Assembly: GCF_011492965.1 (NCBI RefSeq)
Contig: NZ_CP045121.1
Coordinates: 1,240,001 to 1,304,000, forward strand
Reading direction: 5' to 3'
Source of the DNA: Rubrobacter marinus
Lineage (GTDB): Bacteria > Actinomycetota > Rubrobacteria > Rubrobacterales > Rubrobacteraceae
Length of the DNA stretch: 64,000 nt
Shown: one piece after another, positions 45,300 through 58,226 of the stretch
Numbering within the stretch: the stretch's first letter is position 1
How the letters are laid out: each line of letters opens with the position of its first letter
The notes under the pieces: model-generated
Seen by the model: only the letters and a program-made list of their open reading frames with translations
Databases searched by the model: none
Told to the model about the DNA's origin: nothing
Position numbers and translations under genes: made by a program

Positions 45300-47030
45300 C
45301 TAGCGGTCGCTGAAGCTGGAGGGTTTCGACGGGGAGCGGCCGAGGAGCTGCATGGCTTTTATGCCGAGGGTGAGGCGCTCGCGGTCCTCGCTCTTGTCCA
45401 CGTCGAGGCGGGTGAGCTCGCGGACGCGGTCGAGGCGGTAGCGGATGGTGTGGCGGTGGGCGAAGAGCTCGGAGGCGGTCCTGGCGGTGGAGGCGTCGTT
45501 GCCGAGGTAGGTTGTGAGGGTGTGGACGAGCTCGGTGCCGTAGCGGGAGTCGTAGCGGACGACGGGCTCGAGGGTCTCGGCGTAGAACGTCTCCAGCTCC
45601 TCGGGCTCTTCCTGCAGGACGCGGAAGAGGAGCTTGTAGGTGCCGGTCTGCTCGAAGGTCGAGACGGAGGAGGGACCCTGGATCCTGTGCCCGATCTCCA
45701 GGGCCACCTCGGCCTCGGAGTAGGCGTCCGAGAGGGCGGAGGGGTTCCCCTTGAAGCGCCCGACCCCGACGGAGACCGTCAGGTCCGGCAGGAGCCCCTT
45801 GACGTAGCGCTGCACGCGCGCCGCGAGGTCGAGGGCCATCCCCGGCAGCTCGTCCGGCGCGACCCCCTCCGAGGGCCCGACGAAGAGGATGACGTTGTCC
45901 GAGCGGGGGCCGAGCAGGAAGTTCGAGAAGAGGTCGCGGGCCTGGAGGCGCACCGCGTCGGCCAGGCGCCGCTTGAGCTCCTGGATCGCCGGCTCCTTCA
46001 GCCGCCGCCGCCCCAGGTACCCCGCGAAGTCGTCGATGTCGACCACGACCGCCATCGCGCCGTCCGCCAGGTCGGCGCCGAGGTAGCGGGCCCTCTGCAG
46101 GAGGAGGTCCATGTTCCCGTGGTGGCCGGAGATGACGTCGTCCACGAAGTCACCCCGGACGCCGAGCTCGGTCTCCAGGCGGACGCGCTCCTTGCCGAGC
46201 TCCGCCTCCAGCGCCCGCACCGACCAGTACAGCACCACGATGTCCTGGGGCTCCAGGGGGCCGCCGTCGAGGTCCATCCACAGGTAGCCCGCCGGCGTTC
46301 CGGTCCCCACCGGCGTCCAGAAGAGCTCCCTGTCGCCTACCCGCCAGCGCTCGACGGTGACGGAGAGGAAGCCGCCCGGGAGGCGGGCGTAGCGGTCGCG
46401 GCGCTCGCGGCGGGAGTCGTCGAGCCCCGAGCCCCGGGAGGCCCTGAGCCCGTTCTCCTCCAGAAAGTCGTGGAGGGAGGGGGCCGCGCCGGGGGGAACG
46501 CCCGAAGGGGCGGCCTCCGCCAGCAGGCGTCCCACCGGGTCCTCGACGACCACGGGGCGCCCGAGGAGCCCCGCGAGCCTCTCCGTGAGCGCCTCCACCG
46601 AAGACGTGGCGCCCGACGGCTCCAGCAGGGCGCGCGCCGCGCCGTGGGAGTAGCGCAGGAGCCCGTCCCCGGCGCCGTTCGCGGCGGACTTCGCCCGTTC
46701 CCTGGACAGGGAGGTCACCCTTCGCAGCGGCACGCCGGGCGGGAGGATCGCGAGCCCCATCCCCCTCTCCTCGAGCATGAGGACCGTCTCGGCCGCGGGC
46801 TCCGCCTTCGTGCGCCAGACCACCGCGGGGGCGCCCGCCCCGACGACGTCGTCGAGGAAGCCGTCGTCGAGGGTCTCGCGGGCGGTGACGACGACCTCGT
46901 CGGGGCCGAGCCACCCCGCGGCGTCGTCCTCCGGGGCGATCCCGCGGACCGCGCGGGAGGGTTCGCCCGGGACGATGCGTCGCCCCTTCAACTCGCCTAC
47001 GAGGTTGTCGAAAAACTCTTCGAGGGTCAT
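45300..47030 (-). CDS. PucR-family transcriptional regulator
   Basis: A 576-residue regulator with an N-terminal purine-catabolism (PucR) domain ([17 protein letters not shown] onward), a central GAF/GGDEF-like sensory module ([45 protein letters not shown], partly shown) and a C-terminal helix-turn-helix of the PucR/CdaR type ([39 protein letters not shown]). Start ATG 47030 after GGAGAGAG; the frame is open to 47078. It lies upstream of amt on the same strand and divergent from uvrA. Nitrogen-linked control of amt is plausible from position only. Confidence 0.9.
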   Translation of the reverse strand: MTLEEFFDNLVGELKGRRIVPGEPSRAVRGIAPEDDAAGWLGPDEVVVTARETLDDGFLDDVVGAGAPAVVWRTKAEPAAETVLMLEERGMGLAILPPGVPLRRVTSLSRERAKSAANGAGDGLLRYSHGAARALLEPSGATSSVEALTERLAGLLGRPVVVEDPVGRLLAEAAPSGVPPGAAPSLHDFLEENGLRASRGSGLDDSRRERRDRYARLPGGFLSVTVERWRVGDRELFWTPVGTGTPAGYLWMDLDGGPLEPQDIVVLYWSVRALEAELGKERVRLETELGVRGDFVDDVISGHHGNMDLLLQRARYLGADLADGAMAVVVDIDDFAGYLGRRRLKEPAIQELKRRLADAVRLQARDLFSNFLLGPRSDNVILFVGPSEGVAPDELPGMALDLAARVQRYVKGLLPDLTVSVGVGRFKGNPSALSDAYSEAEVALEIGHRIQGPSSVSTFEQTGTYKLLFRVLQEEPEELETFYAETLEPVVRYDSRYGTELVHTLTTYLGNDASTARTASELFAHRHTIRYRLDRVRELTRLDVDKSEDRERLTLGIKAMQLLGRSPSKPSSFSDR

Positions 47031-47133
47031 CTCTCTCCAGACGGGTCCGGCAACGGAAGCCCCGGGGTGGGGGCGCATCCACTATAAACGAGCGATGGGC
47101 GGATGGTAAAATCAGGGCATAGGTTTTTCGTAC

Positions 47134-47161
47134 TTGGCCTCCCCCGAGGGGGCCGTATACT
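47134..47161 (+). promoter_or_regulatory. Promoter of uvrA
   Basis: TTGGCC (47134-47139), 16-base spacer, TATACT (47156-47161). The spacer contains the inverted repeat CCCCCGAGGGGG (47141-47152), which could be a binding site. No SOS-type palindrome is visible. Confidence 0.5.
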
Positions 47162-47204
47162 TTTGCGGAGCAGGCTCGGTCCGTCTAAGAAGGGGTAGCC
47201 GGAA

Positions 47205-50053
<2,849 letters not shown>

Positions 50054-50175
50054 CCCGGCGCCAGAGCGCCGCCGTTCTCCCGCTCGCCGCACAGTGGTCT
50101 ACCGGGCGTAGGGCCGCGCTCCTTCGGAAGCGCCGGGGAGGCGGGCGTCGCGGTCCTCGGGAGGCCCGGGAGCCC

Positions 50176-52662
50176 TCAGGCAAAGAGGGCGGCGAGGGAT
50201 TCCGAGGCGGTGTCGCGGGGGAAGGGCTTCTGGAAGAAGAACCCCTGGGCGAGCCCGCAGCCGAGGACGCGCAGCCTTTCGAGCTGCGAGGCGGTCTCCA
50301 CGCCCTCGGCTATCGCCTCGAGGCCCAGGGCGTGCGCCAGCTCGATGGAGGCCGAGACGATGCCCTCGTCCTTCGGGTCGCGCCCGAGTCCCTCGACGAA
50401 GGAGCGGTCGATCTTGAGGTAGTCCACGGGGAAGCGCTTGAGGTAGGAGAGCGACGAGTAGCCCGTGCCAAAGTCGTCCACGGCGATCTTGACGCCGAGG
50501 GCCTTCAGCTCCCGGAGCGTGACGAGGGCGGCGGTCACGTCCTCCACGACCATGCTCTCGGTGATCTCCAGGATCAGGTCGCGCGGGTCGAGCCCGGTGT
50601 CGTCCAGCACCTTCGCGACGCTCGCCCCGAGGTCCGGGCGCTTGAACTGGGCCGCCGAGAGGTTGACGCTCATCGCGAGCGGCGGGTCGGTGGGGTACCA
50701 GCTCTGCCACTCCTTCGCCTGCCGGCAGGCCTCCCCGAGGACCCAGCGCCCGAGGGGCACGATGAGCCCCGTCTCCTCGGCGAGGGGGATAAACTCGGCC
50801 GGCGGGACCAGGCCCCGCTCGGGGTGCTCCCACCGGACCAGGGCCTCGTGCGCGACGATCCGTCCCGTCCTCACGGAGACCTTGGGCTGGTAGTGGACCC
50901 TGAACTCCTCCCTGTCGAGGGCGCGGCGCAGGTCGGCCTCCATCCCGAGGCGCTCCAGGGCCCTCTCGTTCATGCCCGGCTCGAAGACGGCGTGGTTGTT
51001 CTTGCCGCCGTCCTTCGCCCGGTACATCGCGAGGTCCGCGTTGCGCAGGAGGTCGCCGGCTCGCTCCCCGTCGGTCCCGCCGAGGGCGACCCCGACGCTG
51101 GTGGTGACGAAGAGGTTGTGCCCGCCGACCCAGAACGGCGCCCGGAGCGCCTCCTCGATCCTGGTTGCTACGCGCGTCGCCTCCTCCGGTCCCTCCACGT
51201 CCTCCAGCAGCACCACGAACTCGTCGCCGCCGAGGCGGGCGGCGGTGTCCGCGGGTCTCAGGCACGACTGGAGGCGGCCGGCGACGGAGACCAGGAGCTC
51301 GTCGCCGACCTCGTGGCCCAAGGAGTCGTTTATGACCTTGAAGTTGTCCAGGTCCATGAACAGGACCGCCACCCCGTCGCCGCGCCGCTTCGCGCGCTTG
51401 AGCGCGTGGTCCACGCGGTCGAGGAACAAGCTGCGGTTGGGCAGGTCGGTCAGCGGGTCGTGGAAGGCCTGGTGCGCCAGCTTCTCCTCGAGCTCCTTGC
51501 GCTCCGTCACGTCCTTCTGCACGCCGATAAAGTTGACGACGCGGCCGTCCTCGTCGCGCACCGGGGCTATGTACAGCTCGTTCCAGAACGGCGTGCCGTC
51601 CTTTTTGTAGTTGCGCAGGGGGCCCGACCACTCCCGGCCCTCGCGGATCGCGATCCTCAACTCGTCGAAGCCCGGCTGCCCCCTGTCGCCGTTCGCCAGG
51701 AAGCGGCAGTTCTTCCCCACGGCCTCCGCCGCCCCGTAGCCCGTGATCTCCTCGAACTTCTGGTTGACGTAGATGATCGGGTTGTCGGGCCGGTTGGGGT
51801 CGGTGATGATGATGCCGTTGGAGCTCGCGGCGATGGCCCGGTCCCTGAGCTTGAGCTCGTCCTCGACCAGCTTGCGCCCCGTGACGTCCCAGGCGTTGAC
51901 CACGACGCCGCGCACGCCGGGGTCGTCGATCATGTTGGTGCCCACGGCCTCGAAGTATCGCCAGGTGCCGTCCTTGTGCTTGACCCGCAGCGCGACGGGC
52001 TTGCTGCCCACGCCCGGGCCGGCGAGCACCTCCCCGAAGGCGCCCAGCGCCTCTTCGGCGTCGTCGGGGTGGACGTAGAGGGAGACGTCGGTGTCGACGA
52101 TCTCCTCGGGACGGTAGCCCAGGGCGTTCACGAGCGACGGGCTGCCGTAGCGCACGCTGCCGTCGGGCCCGACGATGAGCACGACGTCGGAGGCCTGCTC
52201 GGCGAGCGCGGCGCGGAACGCCGCCTCGCTCTTGCGCCTCTCCTCCTCCTCGCGCTTGCGCTCGGTCACGTCCCGCTGCACGGAGACCCAGTGCGTGTAC
52301 AGCCCGTCGTCGTCCAGGACCGGCACTATGTTGAGCTCCACCCAGAAGTCGGTGCCGTCCTTGCGGTAGTTCAAAAGCTCCACGCGCACCGACTGCCACC
52401 GCTCCAGCGCCTCGCGGATCTTGCGCCGCGGCTCGGGGTCGGTCTCCGGCCCCTGCAGGATGCGCGGGGTCTTGCCCCTCACGTCGTCCAGCGTGTAGCC
52501 GGTCATCCTCGTAAAGGTCTCGTTGACGTAGACGATCCGCGGCCCGGGCTTCTCGATCGGGGTGCCCTCCGTTACCAGGATCGCGTCGTTCGCGTTCTCG
52601 ACTATGGAGCGCAGAAAGCGCAGCTCCGCGTCCCGCTCCCGCATCCCGTCGTCCTGGCTCAT
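50176..52662 (-). CDS. PAS-PAS-LOV-GGDEF-EAL cyclic-di-GMP signalling protein
   Basis: An 828-residue soluble protein. PAS1 (about 15-135) has a LOV-like frame but GKTPRILQG instead of the photoactive Cys motif. PAS2 is about 145-265. PAS3 (about 275-388) reads GKNCRFL with Cys319, plus Asn351 (LRNYKKDG), Asn361 (TPFWNELYI) and Gln382 (IGVQKDV), the flavin and adduct residues of a true LOV blue-light domain. The diguanylate cyclase has intact GGDEF (478-482) and an RPAD inhibitory site five residues before it. The phosphodiesterase keeps EAL (606-608), MSVNLSAAQF, EITESMV, VDDFGTGYSSLSYL and EGVET. Both catalytic halves look active, so light may switch their balance. Start ATG 52662. No neighbour suggests an output. 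Confidence 0.94.
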   Translation of the reverse strand: MSQDDGMRERDAELRFLRSIVENANDAILVTEGTPIEKPGPRIVYVNETFTRMTGYTLDDVRGKTPRILQGPETDPEPRRKIREALERWQSVRVELLNYRKDGTDFWVELNIVPVLDDDGLYTHWVSVQRDVTERKREEEERRKSEAAFRAALAEQASDVVLIVGPDGSVRYGSPSLVNALGYRPEEIVDTDVSLYVHPDDAEEALGAFGEVLAGPGVGSKPVALRVKHKDGTWRYFEAVGTNMIDDPGVRGVVVNAWDVTGRKLVEDELKLRDRAIAASSNGIIITDPNRPDNPIIYVNQKFEEITGYGAAEAVGKNCRFLANGDRGQPGFDELRIAIREGREWSGPLRNYKKDGTPFWNELYIAPVRDEDGRVVNFIGVQKDVTERKELEEKLAHQAFHDPLTDLPNRSLFLDRVDHALKRAKRRGDGVAVLFMDLDNFKVINDSLGHEVGDELLVSVAGRLQSCLRPADTAARLGGDEFVVLLEDVEGPEEATRVATRIEEALRAPFWVGGHNLFVTTSVGVALGGTDGERAGDLLRNADLAMYRAKDGGKNNHAVFEPGMNERALERLGMEADLRRALDREEFRVHYQPKVSVRTGRIVAHEALVRWEHPERGLVPPAEFIPLAEETGLIVPLGRWVLGEACRQAKEWQSWYPTDPPLAMSVNLSAAQFKRPDLGASVAKVLDDTGLDPRDLILEITESMVVEDVTAALVTLRELKALGVKIAVDDFGTGYSSLSYLKRFPVDYLKIDRSFVEGLGRDPKDEGIVSASIELAHALGLEAIAEGVETASQLERLRVLGCGLAQGFFFQKPFPRDTASESLAALFA

Positions 52663-52937
52663 TCTCGTCCGCTCTCCAGCTTGAAGTCGATAGGTTAACC
52701 GCGCCGCTGCGGGGCCCGTACACGCCCCGCGGCCGACAAATTATCGGCACGACAGTATGAAAACTTTAGCAGGCGATGTACCTACCCGGACGTGATGAGT
52801 TCAACGCTCCGGGGATGGGGGTGCGTGGACGTTTGCGTTGTGACCGGGCGCGCGACGGGCCCCGGACCGGCGGGTCTTATCGGTTAGAATCACTTCGCCC
52901 TAAAGAAAACAGCGGTATTTCGGAGGATGATCGGGCC

Positions 52938-54450
52938 TTGCCCAAACCTGTTCTGATGATGGTGCTCGACGGCATACGGCCGGACGTGCTGCGTGCCGCG
53001 ATGGAGGACGGCGAGGCGCCGTTCTTGGCCAGTCTCGCCGGGGCGGGGGAGGCGGTCTGGGACGCGGTCTCGGTCTTCCCGAGCATCACGCCGGCGGCGA
53101 CGGCGGCGATCGCGACGGGCCGGCCGCCGTCCGGGAGCGGCATCCTGGGCCACGCCTGGTACGACCGGGGCGAGGGGCGCCTCGTCGTCTACGGCGCGAC
53201 CAGGGAGACCGTGATGTCGACCGGACCATTAAAGGTCTTCCACAACAACGTGTGGCGGATGAACCGGGACGACCTGCTCGCCCCGACGATCTTCGAGGGC
53301 TGCACGAGCGCGGGATAGACGGCGCGTGCGTGAACTTCCCGGTGCGGCGCGGGCCGCACGAGCACCCGGTGCGCCTGAGGAGCGTCAACCACGTGGCGGC
53401 GAACAGCGCGCTGCTCGGCCCTCCGTCGACGGGCCGAAGGAGTACTTTATGGGCGATTTGTTCTACAGCCGCGACACCGGGCTGCAGGGCAGGGGCGGGG
53501 TCGGCGGGATCTCGCGCTCCGCCGGGATCAACGACGAGTACGCCGCCCTCGTCGGGGCAATGTTCCTCGAAGAAAAGGTCGCGCCGTTCAACCTCGTCTA
53601 CTTCTTCAAGGGCGATTCGATCGCCCACCACAAGGGCCTGGACGCTCAGAGGGAGTACGTGGCGACCCTGGACGCCTACGTCGCGGGGATGTTCGAGGCC
53701 GCCGGCGGCGAGGAGAAGCTCCTCGAGGAGTACGCGGTTATCGCGCTGGCCGACCACGGACACACCCCGCTCCTGACGAACAAGCGTCGCTACATACACC
53801 TCGGGCGCATCCTCGGTGAGGGGACGTCGGTGGGGGCGCGGGCGGGCTTCGGCCCCGGGGTCGAGGTCGTGGCCGTGCCGAACGGCCGCTCGGCCCTGCT
53901 GTACCTCCCCGAGGGGGCGCCGGACGAGGACCGCGAGGCCCTGGTCGAGAAGGTGCTTTCTCGCCGCGGCATCGACGTCGCCGCGTGGAGTGACGGCGAG
54001 TGGGCCGTGGCGCGCAGGGCCGGGAAGGAGCTCTGGTTCCGTCCCGACGAGGGCGGCGACGCGCCGCGCGACGCCGCGGGGCGCCGCTGGGAGATCTCGG
54101 GGGACCCCACGGCCCTGGAGATCGAGGTTCTCGAGGGCGAGATACTGTACGGGGAGTACCCCGATGCGCTGGAGCGTTTGTGGGGGTGCGTGAGGTCCGA
54201 GAGGTGCGGCGACGTGGTGCTCTCGGCCTCCCCGGGCTACACGTTCGGCGAGGTCTCCGGCAAGTTCCACGTCGAGAGCGACCACGGCTCGCTGCACGCC
54301 TCGGATTCGAACGTCTTCGTGATCGCCGCCGGGTTGCCCGAGGGGATGGAGGTGCCCCGCAGGATCACGGACGTCGCCCCGGCCCTGCTGGAGCACTTCG
54401 AGGGGGGACCGCCGACGCTCTCCGGGGTCGCGGAGCGCCGTGTCTCGTAG
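52938..54450 (+). CDS. Alkaline-phosphatase-superfamily phosphodiesterase (two frame breaks)
   Basis: About 504 residues after repair; type I phosphodiesterase/nucleotide pyrophosphatase fold. The start is probably TTG 52938 (LPKPVLMMVLDGIRPDVL) after GGAGGATG. The first metal Asp is in VLDGIRPD, and the nucleophile region is FPSITPAATAAIATGR. Frames change at GGG 53297-53299 (continuation LHERGIDGACVNFPVRRG) and CCC 53419-53421 (continuation SVDGPKEYFMGDLFYSRD). Later metal ligands are visible in ALADHGHTP and ESDHGSLHASDSN. No signal peptide. A TAGAAT -10 element is at 52885-52890. The substrate could be a phosphodiester, nucleotide or phosphonate. Its end overlaps the next gene. Confidence 0.85.
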
Positions 54451-55186
54451 CGGCGCCCCCGGGCGCCGCGAGCCCGCGCCGGAGCGGGAGGAGGGGCTCC
54501 ACCCGCGCTACCGCCGGGCCTTCGGGTGCGTCACCTGGGTGTACATGGGCATCCTCGCCTTTCTGGCCGTCGCGACGCTGCTCGCGCTCCCCGTCCGCTA
54601 CACCGGCGACGGGGCGGGCTTCGGGCAGATACTCAGCCGGCTCTCCTTCTACGGGCTCGTCCTGATCCTGCCGGCCATGGCGCTGGCGTTCTTTCTCGGG
54701 TCCCGCACCTACCGGGTGGAGCGCGCCTTCGGGATGCGCGTCGGCGCCGGCATCGGGGCCCTGATCGGGTGGTCGTGCTTCTTCGTCCTCTCGTGGGCGG
54801 CGATAGCCTACGCCCTCGAGGGCCGCGACCAGCTTTTCCGGCCCGTGCTCTTCGCCGGCCTCGACGGGAGCCCCGTCCTCTACGTCTTCCCGGTGCTCCT
54901 GCTCGCGGCGACGGCGCTCCTCCTGTACGCCCTCTACGCCACGAACGCGGACTACGGCCGCCGGCGCGCGGCCGCCCTCCTCTCCGGAGGGCTCGCCCTC
55001 GTCGCGGGCCTGCTCGTGCTCGTCGTGGACCCGGACCCCCTGGGGCTCGCGGGCGCCCTCGTCTCCACCCTCGCCGGGGCCGCCGGCGGCTGGGTCTCGG
55101 GGTTCGGCTACGCCCGGGCCGGGGGGAACGAGATGATCCCGCCGGGCTCCACCATCCGGCCCAGCCGGCCGAGGGGGCGCCGCTAG
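54440..55186 (+). CDS. Polytopic membrane protein of unknown function
   Basis: A 248-residue protein with a 28-residue charged N-terminus and about seven membrane helices (for example YMGILAFLAVATLLALPV and GLALVAGLLVLVVDPDPLGL), ending in a basic tail PSRPRGRR. No transporter or enzyme motif recognised. GTG start 54440 lies inside the end of the phosphodiesterase gene (11-base overlap), so the two are co-transcribed. It is convergent with the AEC transporter gene, their ends abutting. Confidence 0.78.
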   Translation: MSRSGAPGRREPAPEREEGLHPRYRRAFGCVTWVYMGILAFLAVATLLALPVRYTGDGAGFGQILSRLSFYGLVLILPAMALAFFLGSRTYRVERAFGMRVGAGIGALIGWSCFFVLSWAAIAYALEGRDQLFRPVLFAGLDGSPVLYVFPVLLLAATALLLYALYATNADYGRRRAAALLSGGLALVAGLLVLVVDPDPLGLAGALVSTLAGAAGGWVSGFGYARAGGNEMIPPGSTIRPSRPRGRR

Positions 55187-56134
55187 CTAACCGCCGGCGC
55201 CGAGGGCGCCGAGCAGGACGGTGAGGGTGGCGAAGCTGAGGACCGTGGTGACGACGACGATGCTGCCGACCAGCTTCGGGCGGACGTCGAACTCCAAGGC
55301 GAGGACGGTGACGTTCACGGCCGTCGGCATGCTGCCGAGGACGACGGCGAGGTCCGTGGCGAGCGGGTCGAGGCCCAGGGCACGGGCGAGCCCGTAGGAG
55401 ACGGGGACGGCCGCGAGGAGCCTTATGGCGGCGGCGACCGAGACGCCGACGGCGTCCGCCGCCTCTACCCTCGCCCGGGCGAGCTCGGCGCCGAGGACGA
55501 CGAGCAGGAGCGGTATCGCGGCGCTCCCCATCAGAGAGATCCCTTCGAAGAGGCTGCCGACGACGCCGCGCGACTGCGTGACGACCTCCGGACCGACCCA
55601 GCGCAGGGTCAGGGCCGCCGCGACCGCGTAGAGCTGGGGCATCCTCAGCAGGGTCGTGGCCCCACCGCGCCAGCCGCCGCGGCCCTCGCCCCCTCCGCTC
55701 CCGGCGAGGTAGATGCCCAGCGTGTGCACGAGGACGCCCTGTGCCACAAAGAAGAGCACCGCCCGGTCGAAGCCGTCCCCGCCGAAGGCGAAGAGCGCGA
55801 GGGGGAGGCCGTAGTTGCCGGTGTTCGTGAACATCGTGGAGAGCATCAGGGCGGTGTTCGTCTCGCGCGAGTACCCCAGGGCGCGGCCGGCCGCCAGCGC
55901 GAGAAGGCCCATCGCGGCGACGAGCAGCACGCTAAAGGCGACGATGCGCAGGGTCTGGCCGCCGCCGATCTCGGCCTCGACGAGGGAGGAGAAGATCAGG
56001 GCCGGGCTCAGCAGGTAGAGGGTCACGCGGGTCAGGGGCCTGACGTCCAGGTCGGTGACGCGCCTGAGCCAGAAGCCCGCGCCTACGACCACGAGTATCG
56101 GGACCATGACCCTGGAGAAGACGTCGAGCAGCAT
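55187..56134 (-). CDS. AEC-family (auxin efflux carrier) transporter
   Basis: A 315-residue membrane protein with ten predicted helices in two inverted halves. Characteristic blocks are LSPALIFSSLVEAE in helix 2-3, STMFTNTGNYGLPLALFAFG (the family Asn-Gly-Asn-type crossover), ISLMGSAAIPLLLVVLGAELA and LGSMPTAVNVTVLALEF near the C-terminus. Bacterial members export or import organic acids such as malate; the substrate is unknown here. It is divergent from uvrC with only 55 bases between the starts. Confidence 0.93.
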   Translation of the reverse strand: MLLDVFSRVMVPILVVVGAGFWLRRVTDLDVRPLTRVTLYLLSPALIFSSLVEAEIGGGQTLRIVAFSVLLVAAMGLLALAAGRALGYSRETNTALMLSTMFTNTGNYGLPLALFAFGGDGFDRAVLFFVAQGVLVHTLGIYLAGSGGGEGRGGWRGGATTLLRMPQLYAVAAALTLRWVGPEVVTQSRGVVGSLFEGISLMGSAAIPLLLVVLGAELARARVEAADAVGVSVAAAIRLLAAVPVSYGLARALGLDPLATDLAVVLGSMPTAVNVTVLALEFDVRPKLVGSIVVVTTVLSFATLTVLLGALGAGG

Positions 56135-56176
56135 AGACGCGCCATGATAGCGCCGGGGGAGGGCCGTCCCGGGCGG

Positions 56177-56182
56177 TATAAT
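56177..56182 (+). promoter_or_regulatory. -10 element giving a probably leaderless uvrC mRNA
   Basis: A perfect TATAAT ends 7 bases before the uvrC ATG, leaving no room for a ribosome-binding site in the transcript. No recognisable -35 box at the right distance. Confidence 0.6.
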
Positions 56183-56189
56183 CTTCCGG

Positions 56190-58031
56190 ATGGCTCAGAA
56201 CAACGGTTACCCCGATCGCTCGCACCTCCCGACCTCGCCCGGCGTCTACATCTTCAGGGACGCCGAAGACCGGGTCATCTACGTCGGCAAGGCGAAGAAC
56301 ATCCGCTCCCGCGTCGCCAACTACTTCACGAAGTCCGGCGACGGGCGGCCGAAGATCGGGGAGCTCCGCGAGCGCGTGCGGCGCATAGATTTCATCGTCA
56401 CGAGGACGGAGACCGAGGCGCTGGTCCTGGAGGCGAACCTCATAAAACGCCACCGCCCCCGCTTCAACGCCTCCCTCAAGGACGACAAGAGCTACCCGTA
56501 CATCGTGGTGACGACCGGGGACGAGTACCCGAGGGTCTACGCGACGCGGGCGACGCGGGACGGGCGCCACCGCTACTTCGGGCCGTTCCCGAGCGCGGGC
56601 TCCGTCCACTCGACGCTCGACGTCCTGAACAAGACCTTTCAGTTCAGAAAGTGCCGGGGGCCCGAGCCGGGCCGGCGCAGCGGGGTGCCGTGCCTGAACT
56701 ACCACATCGGGCGCTCGGCGGCGCCGTGTATCGGCGCGATCTCCAAGCCCGACTACGACGCCATAATCGCGGACGTGATCGCCTTTCTCGAGGGCAGGGT
56801 CGACCACCTTATCCGCGAGCGCCAGGCGGCGATGAAGGAGGCCGCCCGTGAGATGGACTTCGAGAGGGCGGCGAAGCTCCGCGACGAGCTCTCGGCCCTC
56901 ACCCACGTCCGCGACCGCCAGCAGGCGACGATCGCCTCCGAGGACTCCTTCGACGCCTTCGGGGCGTACGCCGAGGGGGAGTCCGCCTGCGTGCAGGTCT
57001 TCGCGGTGCGCGAGGGCCAGATCGTCAACCGCGACTCGTTTCTGCTGGACAACTACGCGGAGGCGCCGGCCGACGCCGTGGCGCTCCAGTTTGTCCCCCA
57101 GTTTTACGACTCGGGGAGCGCCGTGCCGCGCGAGGTGCTCGTGGCGACGGACGAGACCGACGAGGCTTTAGCCCCGCTGGAGGGCCACCTCTCGGAGCTG
57201 CGGGGGACGAAGGTCGACGTGCACCGTCCCCGGCGCGGGGACAAGCGGCGCATCCTGGAGATGGCCGAGCGGAACGCGAAGCTCGGGCTCGCGCACGAGA
57301 AGCTGGTCGAGGAGTCGCAGCGCAACCAGGTCGCCTCCACCCTGGACGCCCTGCGCGAGGAGCTGGCGCTGCCGAGGCTGCCGATGCGCATCGAGTGCTA
57401 CGACATCTCGAACACGATGGGGACGAACTCCGTCGCCTCGATGGTGGTCTTCCAGGGCGGGAGGCCGGCCAAGGACCAGTACCGGCGGTTCAAGATCAAG
57501 ACGGTCGAGGGGGCGGACGACTTCTCCAGCATGGCCGAGGTCCTTAGGCGTCGCCTGGAGCGCCTGGCAGAGGGCGACGAGAAGTTCCCGGCCCCGGACC
57601 TCGTCCTGCTCGACGGCGGCAAGGGCCAGCTCTCGGCGGTCGTCCCCATCTTCGACGAGATGGGCGTCGGCACGGAGCTGCCGGACATCACCCTGCGCTC
57701 CCTGGCCAAGCGCGACGAGGAGGTCTTCGAGCCGGGACGGCCGGAGCCCGTGATCCTGCGCCGCGACTCCCCCGAGCTGCACCTCCTGCAGCGCGTCCGG
57801 GACGAGGCGCACCGCTTCGCCAACACCTACCACCGCAAGCTCCGGGGCCGCGAGATGACCCACTCCGTCCTCGACGAGCTGCCCGGCGTCGGGCCCGCGC
57901 GCAAAAAGAAGATCCTGGAGCACTTCGGCACCCCGGAGGCGTTCACCAACGCCTCGGTGGAGGAGCTGGAGGCCGTGCCGGGGCTGCCGTACAGGGTCGC
58001 CCGCGAGATCCACGCCCGGCTGCACCGCTGA
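56190..58031 (+). CDS. uvrC: Excinuclease ABC subunit C
   Basis: UvrC, the dual-incision nuclease, 613 residues and intact. The GIY-YIG domain that cuts 3' of the lesion is at residues about 10-95 ([22 protein letters not shown]). The UVR motif that binds UvrB is near 210-245 ([15 protein letters not shown]). The RNase H-like domain for the 5' cut is near 385-530 ([34 protein letters not shown]). The tandem helix-hairpin-helix is at the end ([35 protein letters not shown]). Start ATG 56190. The Cys expected in an Fe-S-type set is not obvious. Confidence 0.97.
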   Translation: MAQNNGYPDRSHLPTSPGVYIFRDAEDRVIYVGKAKNIRSRVANYFTKSGDGRPKIGELRERVRRIDFIVTRTETEALVLEANLIKRHRPRFNASLKDDKSYPYIVVTTGDEYPRVYATRATRDGRHRYFGPFPSAGSVHSTLDVLNKTFQFRKCRGPEPGRRSGVPCLNYHIGRSAAPCIGAISKPDYDAIIADVIAFLEGRVDHLIRERQAAMKEAAREMDFERAAKLRDELSALTHVRDRQQATIASEDSFDAFGAYAEGESACVQVFAVREGQIVNRDSFLLDNYAEAPADAVALQFVPQFYDSGSAVPREVLVATDETDEALAPLEGHLSELRGTKVDVHRPRRGDKRRILEMAERNAKLGLAHEKLVEESQRNQVASTLDALREELALPRLPMRIECYDISNTMGTNSVASMVVFQGGRPAKDQYRRFKIKTVEGADDFSSMAEVLRRRLERLAEGDEKFPAPDLVLLDGGKGQLSAVVPIFDEMGVGTELPDITLRSLAKRDEEVFEPGRPEPVILRRDSPELHLLQRVRDEAHRFANTYHRKLRGREMTHSVLDELPGVGPARKKKILEHFGTPEAFTNASVEELEAVPGLPYRVAREIHARLHR

Positions 58032-58154
58032 GAGCCGGGCCTCTCGGAGCTTCTGCTCGGGGTGGGTGATCGCCGGGCTACCCCAGCTCGGGACGTTCCC
58101 TCTAACCGTCGTGTTGCCGTGTGGTTAAACGCCTCTTAAATATACGAGAAGTCG

Positions 58155-58183
58155 TTGCGGTCCCTTGGCTCCGGTGGTAGGCT
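58155..58183 (+). promoter_or_regulatory. Promoter of rapZ
   Basis: TTGCGG (58155-58160), 17-base spacer, TAGGCT (58178-58183), about 35 bases upstream of the rapZ start. Confidence 0.55.
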
Positions 58184-58226
58184 CGGGCCACTCGATGACG
58201 CAGCCGCAGGATAACCCGAGAATATC

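Noticed and set aside
50099-52750. An 883-codon open frame antisense/out of frame to the LOV-GGDEF-EAL gene, and similar long frames opposite other genes (20389-21816, 32417-34000, 34509-35312)
   Set aside because: They are Arg/Gly/Pro/Ala-rich with no family motifs and mirror real genes with G/C-rich third positions; such shadow frames are expected at this base composition.
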